From a virus: 62,924 nucleotides of DNA. Below are positions 14,314 through 26,300 of the stretch, in pieces (the first letter of the stretch is position 1; every line of letters begins with the position of its first letter). The notes under the pieces were generated by a model that made no database searches, was not told the origin of the DNA, and was given only the letters and a program-made list of their open reading frames with translations. The stretch spans positions 1 through 62,924 of IMG/VR virus record IMGVR_UViG_3300042691_033363. One strand, given 5' to 3'. The translations under genes and the position numbers were made by a program.

Positions 14314-17300
14314 TTACTCGAATTGTAAGCCCTTCAATACATCACCTTTTTGTTCTACCTTTTTTTCTGTTGGCTTTGCAGTCGGCTTTGCTTGAACTTG
14401 CGGTGTAGTTTGCGTTTGCTTGCCGCCTTCGAATTCCAAGTTAGAGATAGAACTTTCGAGATTTTGTTTATTGGTTGTAGCATCCCCACCAACAGTTTTG
14501 GTACTTACATTTCCATTGTATTGTTTTAAGTCTTCAATTACTCCAGTAGCAAAGTTTTTAAAGTACAAAGGATCGCTGAAAACTTTAGATGTCAATGATC
14601 TGTCGGCTGCGTAAGGCTGCATTTTTTCTATTTCTGTTGGCTTGTACACGATCGTTTCGGTATCGAGCGTTTGACCGCCATATGTTTTCCCTGGCAAACT
14701 GGCCAGCAGACTTTTGCGTTCTGTTTCGATTAGTTGATCGTATTTTCGACGGTCAGTTTGGTACAATTTCATGCGCTCATCGTCAATCATTGTCCATTCG
14801 GCTAACATTGTCATGCTGTCGGCTGCTCGGTAAAGGTCGTTAAGTATATTTCCAAGCACTTCATATCCTAACAGTGTGCCAGGTTTTTTGCCGTACTTTG
14901 GCCCGTTTGTATCAAAATCGTAATTATATTTTGACTCCAAATCTATTAATTCTTTGTACAGACCATTATTGATGAGGTTTTCTTGTATCAGTTTTCTTCT
15001 AGTATTGGCGTTGAATACCAACAAGTTATTATATTGTTCATTGCTCAACTTATACTTATTCCCCATATTATCCATGAGTTGTTTGGGCATTTGCGAAGGA
15101 ATTGCACCCCAAACATCTCCTTTTTTACAAGCCAAATATACAAGCGATTCCCAGTCTGGGGTTTCATATCCTGCTACACCTCTTGTTGCCTTTGTAACAT
15201 CAAATGTGTTGTACAGAATGTGTCCGAGCGATGCGCCTTCTGGTGTCTGAAGCACCGGCTTACCAAATGCATCTACTTTTACCGGCATGTTAGTCAACTC
15301 AGACTCAATGAAAGGCAAATCGACTAGTTTATCTGTTGCTCCAATTGGCCAGCGTTCTGACATCTTAATAGCCAACTTTGTGAAGAAAGTTGTGAGGAAC
15401 GGATCTTCTACTTTTATTCCGAATGCTTTGAATGCTGGAGCATCTTTGGCATCGTAATCCACCAGATATTTGCGATTCATTTTGTCAATCCAAGCAGTAG
15501 AGTTTGGTACCAACGCCGCAGATAATGTCAATACAACATCTCCCAGACCATTGGCAAGCTTGTTGTCATCTTCGCTGTCTGCAATTGTTTTTGCAACATT
15601 GCTTACACCTCTCAAGAATGTTTGATCGGCGATGTAACTGCCGGCAGCACTGTAGTTGCCAAACATAGAAGAGAAGAAATCTTCCGATGCAGCTTCAACA
15701 ATTCCACGGTTTGCAAATTTGGCTTTTTCTGGCTCTCTTCCTTTACCTTCTTTGAATTGTGTATAGATTGCAGCACCAAATATACCAAAGCCACGGTAAT
15801 CGATAATCAAGTCATTCTTCATGTCCCACAAGCCGGATGCTCTAGACTTGTCGCCTCTCAGTGCGGCCCGAAGCAATGTAACATTTATGCTATACGGTCT
15901 TTCTAAAGAATAGGTATAGGTCATAGACTTTTGCTTGTCTTCCTCGTTTTCGTCCTGGGGAGAACCAGATACTGCTCCTGATTCGAAGAATAACCTTGCT
16001 ATGTACTGAACCCCCATCCCAACGAGAGCCCTAGCTAATATCCTATCCACATCTCTTGCGTCGCTGATTTCCTTTTCGTGCGAAACTTCTCCCTGTTTGG
16101 TTTTCTTTTTGATTTTTCTATAGCCAACCCGACCTATTTTCAGAAGGGCATATTCCGGAATCAAAAACTCAATAAGTTCGATAGCGTAGTTCGTTGGAAT
16201 TTTTGTAAATGGAATAACGCCCACACCAACGAGACGAGCAACCTTGGATATAAATTTACCATTGACTTCCTCAGATGTGTATTGCCTTCTTGTTTTGTCT
16301 ATCAACTCAGTTATTTTGTTCTCATTTGAATACACAAATCGCAATGCTTCGGCGTTTGCTGGAGCATTCCCGTAGTCAGAGTTGATGACAATGTAGGCTT
16401 CTCTCATTTTATTGAGTTGCTCTTGCAAATCCTTTTTCTTAGAGCCAGAAGCGGTTTTAATCTCCGCGGTGAGCTTCTTATATGTTTCTGAAAACTTGAA
16501 TTGCTCTGAAACTGCATAATAGTATGCGAAATCACGGAAAATAGCGTCACCGGCACCCAGTGTTCTAAACATAATATCCGCCGTTATACCAAATGTTCCC
16601 TGCAGTGCAGTAATTAACTGTTGTTTTTTACTGATTTTTCCAACTTCGTTGAGACGAAATCCAAATTTCGATGCAATTTCTTCGTTAGTCAAATCGTTTT
16701 TACCTATTGCTCTAGCAGCAAGTGTAGTCCACAGTTTAACAGTTTTGCCTAGGGATTTGAAAGAACTCCAGCCCAAGATGAATGCCGTGGGGTTGTCGTA
16801 CGATTGTACCACGGTTCCATTCTTAATGATTCTCCATGCTTTTCCAACGCCTTTTGGCATGCCATATGAAACTCCGGACCACCAATCTTTCAGTGATTTT
16901 TTAGTTGTGGCCTCAGTTTTAACGCCAGTAACGATACCTTTGACTTTTGCCGGTATTGCACTTATAATCGAACTGAGCGGATCCACGGCGAGACCAGTTA
17001 TGAATTTCACGAAGTTTGATACGATGTTTACCGAAGTCGACATCGGTGTCATCAAATTGCCTTTTACCAAACTAGCAAATGTGTCAGTAACCGATGTGGG
17101 ATCTTCATATTTTGCACGAAAATTCACTAGGTTTTCGATAGCCTTCTGATAATCGTTGTACATCTTTTGGTTGTACTCCAAATTGGTCATATTCTTATCG
17201 AACTTAGAAATACCATACGGATCAGCCTCTGCGGCCTGTTTGCTTGTTTTGTACTGATCTTTCAGTTTATCCACTTCGATAGCCAGCGTTTCAATCTTTT

Positions 17301-20300
17301 TCTTAGCATCGTCTGGAAGTGTCAGTCCCTTTTTCTCCATTCGTCTGAACATTGCTCTGGCGTTGGTCAAGAAACTGTCTTTGGTCAACATTCTGAAAAG
17401 CTGTAACATATTGCCCACAACACTGCCCATTTTCAATATTCGAGCGTATGCTTCTCGAATTGCCTCCGGATCAGCGTTTGTTTGTTTTGCTTTTATTAAG
17501 TCTTGGATTTCTTTGTACAAAATAACATCGCCGCTTGCCATTGTATCTTCTAATGTCTGAAGCATTACAGGATAGTCCATGGGATCGATATTATCCAGCT
17601 CGTCAATCAGTGCCTTTTGGTCACGAATTGTCCTCATTGCTTCAACTTCGTTTTCAAATACATCAGCCTCTTCTTTGAACAAACCGCCGGCTTGTTGTTT
17701 TTCGATATTGGCTCTTTGGCGAAGTGCGAAGTAATCTTGCAAATCAACCGGATCAAAACCATTTTTGAGAAGTGCTGCGTAAAGTTCTTCGTCAGTTATT
17801 CCTTTGAACTCAGGATTGTTTTTGATTCCATCGATAAATCCTGCAATGTCCATCATAATATCCTGACCTGGTGCAACGCCTGATTTCGGTTGTGCTGTAG
17901 TTTTAGCTTCGCCCAACATCGCGTCGTAAATGCGGCGCATGGGTTCGCTCAGAGTGACATCAATTTCGCTTCCTGCGATTGAGCCGTAAATGTAAAGCAT
18001 CCATTTTTTGAAGTCGTTGAAAATCTTTTGGAGTTTGGAACTCGGTGCCATGCCGGTAGCTAGGTATTTTTCAAAGCCGCGAGCAAAGTGCTCCGATGTC
18101 TGTCTAGTCCAAACATCATGACCAACTGCATCCAGGAACGCTTGCCTTTCGTCGGCAGTTAAAAACTTTTCGCGTACATGCGCCAATTCATGCATAGCTG
18201 TTGAAATGTTCGGGTTGGACAAAGCAAACATGATTGTTTTACCGGTGTCCATATTTACTGTGGCCCCAGCTGCTCCTGCTGCATCTCTTTGGAACATGGC
18301 CATACCTTCGGCAACTTTATTCTTTGCCTCTGTGTTCAGAGCAATAGTCAGAAAATCTGGGTTCGGCACGAAGAATTTCAATCTTTCCTTTGCGTAAAAG
18401 GCATCTTTTATTTTGTCAAATTCTGCTTCTACTTCCTTAACAGATTTTCCTGTAACATCTACATTGGCTTCTTTTTTTATGGCGTTTACTATTGTATCCA
18501 ATCCAACAGCAGAAACATAATCATTAAAATCACCAAGTTGATTCATGTAATTGAAAAGAGGCTGAATCTCCGGATTCAGCTGATCAACTGTGGGCACATA
18601 GCGTGCTAATCTAGTCCTGGTAACTTCAAATCCAAGTTGTTTTTGCAATGCTCCGATTTGCTTAGGAACAATGACATTGTAATAATTATTGATACCAGAC
18701 ACTTTTCCAGAGAACGCAGTATCTAGTTCAGAATCAGTCGGAGTCATCTGCAATACAGACGGGCCGATTAACGCAGGATCAGTGAGTACGATTTTAGATA
18801 CACCTTTGTCTGACGCAACACTCATTAACTGCTTCAATACAGTATTGGTAAATGCGTCAGTAGAAGGAACGGGAGTAGTCTTTCTACTTTCTGCCATGAC
18901 CTTATCTACAACTGCTTTATAATCAGCCTTGATTTGATCGGGTAGAGTCGGAAATAACTTCTTTTCGAAATGGTTAATCACCTCTTCAATCATATTATCA
19001 GGATCATTTGCTAAATCATTATAATAATCCTGTAGTGCATCTATTTCATTCTGTGAAGCTCCGCTATCAATCCGCGCCTGGATTTCTTCATCTGCTATTT
19101 TGTCAAATATTTCACCAATCGTTCTGAATTTACCATATGGTTGCTCTTTGAGAATGAATTCATATTTTGCCTTTCCGCCTCTGTTTCTTAAATCTTGCGT
19201 TTGATCTGATTGTATTTCATGTACATACAATACTGTATCTCCAAATTCGTCAATAGCAATTTCTGTTCTCGCGTGAGCCAATATGTAATTTGGATTGTGA
19301 GTCCAGTGCTTTCTATTGAAATTCTCTTGAATAAAGCTGTTTCTTTGATCTACTAAATCAGATAATTTCGCTTCAATGCTATTGGGATCCATCACTCCAT
19401 ATTCCGTGCGTTGTGGATCGGTAGTTTCGGCTAATTTTTGCAGAAGTTCGTTAATTTTTCCATTAATGTCTTTGATATAAGGATGACTGGAAATTGGGAT
19501 TGTTAATAAATGTTCTTCATATGTATCTGGCAATGCCGCGCCCTGAAGATTGCCGCGGTATTGACCATAATCTTCAGCTTCATCTTTTCTATCTAGTTCG
19601 CCTTTCATTTCGACATATATCTTGACGAAATCTTTGAGAGACGATTTTTGCTCAGCACTCAGTGGAACAAACCCTTTATCTTTTCCGACGATTTGCTGAA
19701 TGTCGCCGATTGTCTTTTTCAGTGCGGCAAATTCTTTGGTACCTATGTACTTTTCATAAATTGCCAGTTCGGTTTCATCCACAGTAGCCAAGTCTACGAA
19801 TTCGAAATTGCCATCTGTAAAGCTTACATAGATTCCGCCGATTTCGGGCAAAGGTTTGCCGGTCAAATCCATAGTTCTCAAATCCTGCCACCAAGCAGCT
19901 TGAACTCCCGATGCCGGTTTCCTTGTTGGGCTGATGTTGTTTACAATGTAAACATTTTCTACGATTCGAGCTTGTCTTTCTGAAAAAGCATCGTATGAAA
20001 TCAATCTCGGTCGACTTGTAGCCCAGTCCATCAATTGTTGTCTGGTAACTTCTTCTCCTTCAATGCTGTTCAAAAATTCATCAATGCCCATGAATTCCAG
20101 TTCAGCCTTACGCGCTTCAAATCTGTCTTTTGCTAATTTTTGTTTGACATCCGATTTCTTTTCTTTTGGTTCTAACTGCGCGATGGCTACAGTAACATTG
20201 TTGTAAAATGCTGTTCCGATATTTCTGTGGTAAGCATTTCGCAACTCCATCATTTTCATTTGCTTTAGTTTGTCGTCAGCTATTTCCTTTGTACCTTTAC

Positions 20301-23300
20301 CTTTTGTCCCTACTGTTGGATCCGCAAAAACTGAGGCCGCAGAACCTTTGAATAGTTCCGGAGCTTCTTGATACTTTTGGTACTTGAAATTAAATTCTCC
20401 CTCTGTCATCAAGCCACTATCCACAAGGTTTTTGCGGAGTTGTTCTTTGGTGAATTCGGAAACAGGCTTGTACGCATCGAAAATACCGTCCATGTAAGCA
20501 TCGATGCCGGGGAACATTTGATAGTACATCTGCCTATTTGTAGTATCATCTGCAACGACATCCTCTTCGATTATCTCTCCTACTTTTCTACTGTCTAGTT
20601 CTCGGATAGTATCAACTTCATTGGCTATCCAATCCAACAATTGTCCTGCAGATTCTGCGTCGAAAGTCAAAGTTTCTGGGTTGCGACGAAGCGAGTAGAA
20701 CTGACCATCTTCTGTAAAACCCTCATCTGTGCCATAATTCAATGCATCTTCAATAGATTCAATTATCCTGTTTATTTTCGAAAATTCTGAAATGAAACTA
20801 GTATAATTGAATGTACCACCATAGTATCTGCCTGCCTCAATAGTTGATTTCAATTCTTGTAAGCTTTCAACAACTTCCTTTGCCATCTTTTTCTCTTTCG
20901 CTGTAAAGTTGTTGTCTTGCTGATATGCTTCAAGTGCAGCAATGGCTGCATCAAAACTATTCATTATGTCTGTTTGATTGTCTTTGACATAATCTGTTGC
21001 CTCTGTAATTTGAGCCGGACCGGCAAATGCGCGAGCTACATTTGGATCAAACTCATACGCAAATTGTTCATCCATAATTTGCGAATCAGTAAGTTCTGCC
21101 AACCTTAAAGCAACATTCAAAAACGCATTCATGTCTTCGCCACTTTCCCTCATTTTCGTAAGGTGGTCAGACACTTTGTTTTTGAATTCTACTACTTCCT
21201 GATTCGAAAGACCATATGCAATAGCCAATCTATCAATCGCTGTGCTCTTGGTCAGATTTGTCACATTGCTGTGATACAGAATTTTTGCAATGTCTGAAAA
21301 CAAACTACGGTACTGAGAGAATTGGAAAATTGCCTTGTCTGTATAGAAATCCAAAATGTCAGTAACCATGTTGGCCTGGGCAGCTGTCAATTTGTTATTG
21401 GCCTGTAATTCTTTGGCTGCAGTTCTGATTGCTGTGGGCGATACAAAGCGACTCGAAGGCGGAGGAGTGTACTCGTTTTCGAGGAACTGTGCACCTTTAC
21501 GCATTGCGCGAGTAATACCGGCTTGCAGCTCGTTGGGGTTCTTCATTGTAGCCAAATTGATAACTACATCGCCTGGACGCTTTCCTTCCTTGCCCGGTTG
21601 TGTTGACGAATAAGCGTAGTTGGGAACAAATCTGAAAGCTGGGGTTCCAGGTTCATCCACAAATCTTACAGTGGCCAACTGCATATCAGGATAGGTCCTG
21701 TAGAAATCTTCATCCTGCATCAACTCTGACAAACTGAATATCAATTTCTCAGTCTTGAATTCTTCGGAACGAGGGGTTCTACCGAGTATGCGAGAATAGA
21801 CACGCTTGACTTTCTGATTGAAAGTCATTTCTGTTTCTCTGCGAGACTTAACCGCTTCGTATACAGCTTCAATGATATCTGTAAATTTCTGTGTGTACTC
21901 GTCTCCCTTACCCATGACGCTTCCGGTGTAAACCGGATTACCATCGACATCGAAAGAAACGCCAGTCATAAGCTGAATGCGTGCAGGATCCATGTTCTTG
22001 TCACGCAGTTCCATTGCTTTGTTGACATCAGCTGCGATTTGTTCTGGAGACAAGTTGTTCTGGAAGAACGGTACCAAACCTGGGTTCGTGTTGAGCCACT
22101 TGTTGAACTCTTCTTGAGTCATCTTCTTGACTTCAATCATGTTCTTCATGTACTCGTCCAGAGTCATTCCAATTCGCTGTGCGTTTGACTCGAACATTCT
22201 TACCGCTAAATCGGCGTATGCTTTGCGCTGAGTTTTGAGCCAGCGTTGTTTAAATGGGTTTTTGGTTTTGAGGCCCCAGATGTTTGACGCTTGTCTGTTC
22301 AGTTCCTTCTTCCACTTTGTCCTTACTGCATCATTGAGTTTTCTTCTTTCAACTGCTTCGTTGAATTTGGGTGCATCCACAGAAGATTCAGCCTTTTGTT
22401 TGGCTTCGTTTTGAATCTGGTCTGGAGTTTTGTTTTCAGTATCAATTCCTAAATTCTTCAGATAATCTTCAGCAGTGATTTCATTTCCGAGAAAACGGAT
22501 TCCATCCACTTGCTCTACATCTACACCTTGTCCTGTATCCGCCAGCAGTCCAGCAATTTCGTTTCTTCTCGTTTGCTCTTTTGCTACATCAGCAGCCTGC
22601 TTGTCCATGTCGGTTTTTCTCATCTTGGTTGTGATGGTAGCCATCGGAGTAACAAGAGAGAATTTTTCAGTTTGGTTAAATGATGAGGCCCCAGTATATT
22701 TTACAGCAACAAAATTGTTGAAATCTTTTCTTAAATCTTGGAAAGATTGTATCGCTTGTGTGTCATTTCCAAACAATTCCTTGATTTTGCTTGTTTTATT
22801 CAACAAAAGGTTAGCCACTAGGTTATCTACAGCATCCTCTTGCGTCAATGTTCCATCGTCCACAAACTTCTTGTATGTATCCGCGAACAAGCGCGAACGA
22901 CTCACCGCTGCTCTGAATTTGTCCAAGTTATTGGGCTTTCTTTGCATAATGTCGGTGCCGGTATTCGGATCAACACCGGTTTTTGTGAACAGTGTGCTAT
23001 CGAAATCGTACAACAAAGGCGCGATGTAGTCGGCTACCTTGGCATACTTCTTACGCACATTGTTGGTTATCATTGCTTTGCCGCCAGAAATGAATGACGA
23101 CAAGTTGACTTTTATTTTGGAACCAATTCCCTTGGATAGCGCAGTGATTACTTTTTTGGCCGGCGCGGAACCTTCGTCCACATTGTCTGCTTTGCCGGTA
23201 AACAATGCGATTGTCTGCTTTGCGTTTTGTGCAAACTTGCTTTGATATTCTGTGCTTGCAGAAGCCGATGCTTTGTCAGTTCGCTCCTTCTTTCTGCGTC

Positions 23301-26300
23301 CACTCTCATTCTGCGTTGTTTGATAAAGAACTTTTCCTTCTGCGTCGTTTTTCTTTTCTTGGACTTCGCTGATGCCTAAGTTTTTACGGGCTATGGTCTC
23401 AGCCTTGTCTCTTGCTACTATGCCGTTCTCTTGAGATTTGGTCTCTACAAAGTCTCTGGTTTTGTCGTTTAGAACTACGAATTCGTCGGTCGTAGATGTG
23501 AGGCCCCGTGCTTCAAGTTTGCCGGTTTCCGCGTTGTATCGGTAAACTACTTTGTTGTCTACAACTCCATCTTTTCCAGCCACATAAAACTCTTCCCCGA
23601 TATTTCCGGTACGCTTCTCAACAACGACTTCATTGTTACCAACAGAACCACTCGCACCATCGGTGGTACTCGCACGAAGGTTGTTCGGTACATCCGGTTC
23701 TGTCATGTTCACAGTATAATCAACCGGAATAGTGTTCGGTGAAGTAGTCTGATTGATGTTAATGGGAGCAGCTGCTGCAGTTATACCTGATGGCATATTT
23801 TCATCCCAATTGCTGTTCTTGATGGTTCTGTCGAGCAAATCCAGAATTTCCTGGTCGGTCTCAGATGGTTCGCCGCCATAAACATTGTCTATGTGCTGCT
23901 GGAATGCCTGTCTAGTACCAAATACAATTTTTAAGTTTTCAAGGTTTGCAGCGGAAAATGTAAAACACATGATAGCCGTTGCTCTCAGGTTAAGTAGCCT
24001 TTCGTCTTCGGTAGTTCCAAATGCATTCTTGGCCGCATCAACAAAATCAAATCCGTTTTGCTTTGCGTACTGCCAGGTGTTAGAAAATGCTTCTTCTGTG
24101 AACGCTGCTGCTCCACCGGAAACAATTCTTCCTGCGGTGTAAAACAACTGCGCTATTTTGCTAGTGCCAATTATTTTTCCAACTGGCAAAATTCCTGTAG
24201 TTTTATCGTATAGACCAGATCCAATAGCTTCGGCAACACCCATTCCCCCTTCTTGTCCTGCTACTTCGTATGAAAAAAATGGTACACCTACTTTGGTGAC
24301 TGCTTTTTCAACGGCATTAAATACACCGATTCCAGTTTTACCATAACGATCACCCATGTACGAACGGATGAGCATTGCATTTTGACCTGTGAAAATGTCT
24401 TTTGCTGCCTTTGTTACTCCTTTGGTAGATAGTGCAATCAGTGCCGCGGCTTTTAGTGACTCCAATATCCCTTCTCCGATCATTGCGCTTTCTTGTGCCT
24501 GTTCTACTCTATCTCTCACGCTTTGTGGAACATACATACCATTGTTAGTAAAGAAGTTAACTGCAGATTGCAATTCCTCGTGGGGAGTCAAAAATGTTTC
24601 TTCTGATATGGCACTCTTAATTTGTTTTGCAGCAGCAGAAGTAAAATTGCCAAATATTCCTTGAGTGTCGTTTTTGAAAGTATCTACATTCAAGTAGATT
24701 ATTTTATTAATTGCTTTAAGTTGTGCTTCGGTTTCAGCAATCATTTTATTTCTTTGAATTTCTCGGTACAATTGTGCCTTAGAAACAATCTTTCCGTCTC
24801 GTATTTCATCTTCAATTGAAATGGCAAACATTCGCGCTGCTTTGTTCAAAAATGACCTGTTCGCTTCAATTTCTGAATCAACTTGTTCCTCAGACAAATT
24901 CAACGGAACTTTAGAATCTACTGGCATTTTCTTATACCAATCTAAAAGTGCATACAATGTATTACGCTTGTCTTTCAATGTACCTAAGTCAGTCTTTTTC
25001 TCCTTTGCTAAAGTTTTATCGTAAGTGGTTTTGGCCAATGTTTGAGCTTCGCCGTCGAGTCTACTTCCTGTTTCGCTGAAAAACTCTACAGGTTGCAAAT
25101 CCAAACGCTTTTTTATTTCTGCAATTTGCAACTGCAACTTTTGTACTTTCTGGAGTTGGTCTGGCTTCAGTCTCGGTAAAGGAGCTTTGAAGTCTCTATC
25201 TGCTGTTGCGTAAATTTCACGAACTTGGTCGTACAAATCAGCGATTGTTCTTTCATCCGGTGTCAAATCGCTTAATGCACGATTTTCCATTTCAACATCG
25301 TAGTTGAAAATTGTCTTGCCGGTTTCCGGATCCACATAGGAACCTTTGTTTAACTTGTCGCCTTGGTATTGCTTTTGGACTATTGAGTTGATATACTTCT
25401 TCTTGTAGTAATCAAGTCTCTCGTCAAGCATACCTCTATCGCCCAACCCTGTAGCAGCCAGTCGCTTTTCGAGTTCGGTGTAGTTCAAATCAAGTTTGCT
25501 CCCTGCAAAATCGGGATCATTTATCGTGTAGCTGAAAGCATTTCCTAATTCGTTTTCGTACACAATTCTGCCCAAGTCTTCCTCGGTAAGTCCTGCGACT
25601 GTTGTTTTGCTTCCGTCATTTACTGTGGCGTTCTGGCCGAGGAAGTTTTTGGCCACGGTGTCATCGGCTTTTGCTTCGACTAGTCGCTTGTTTTCTTCTA
25701 GGTTTGCAACTACTGCGCCGAACTGAGCGAAGTCGCTCACAAATACATTACTACCTTCTAGTATTTTTTGTGCGCTCTCGAAGCCGCCATTCTTGATTTG
25801 TGCTTTGTACTTGATACCATACGCATCGCGGTTAATTGGATCCATAAGGTATTTGTAGTAGTCTTCGTAATTGTCAATTGTGTCTCCGTTAGCAGTTTTG
25901 TTCAGTCCCTTTTCTACAACTAGGTCGAACTGCTGTTTGGCCTGGTACTGTCTCTGCAGTATGTTGTTTTGAACTGCAGCGTCGCTTGGGAGCATTGGAT
26001 TAAACTCAGGGCGGTAGCCAAGTTCTCCAGGGGCTATGGGTTTCCTTCCGAATAGCGGATCGAAAATAGTTCCTACCCCTAGACCAGTGAATGCACTATA
26101 CGATGTTTTGAATTTCTCTTTGTCGGAAGATGAGAGGCCCCCGGCCAAAACATTTCTGAAATCATCTTCGGTTCGAATCGACTTGCCAAAATATTGGTCG
26201 ATTTGAGAGCCAAAAGTCATGTAAAAATTGTGTATGTTGTTTTTATCTGACAGGTATGTATCAAGTTCTTCAGCAGACTTGATTGTACTACCCATGCCCA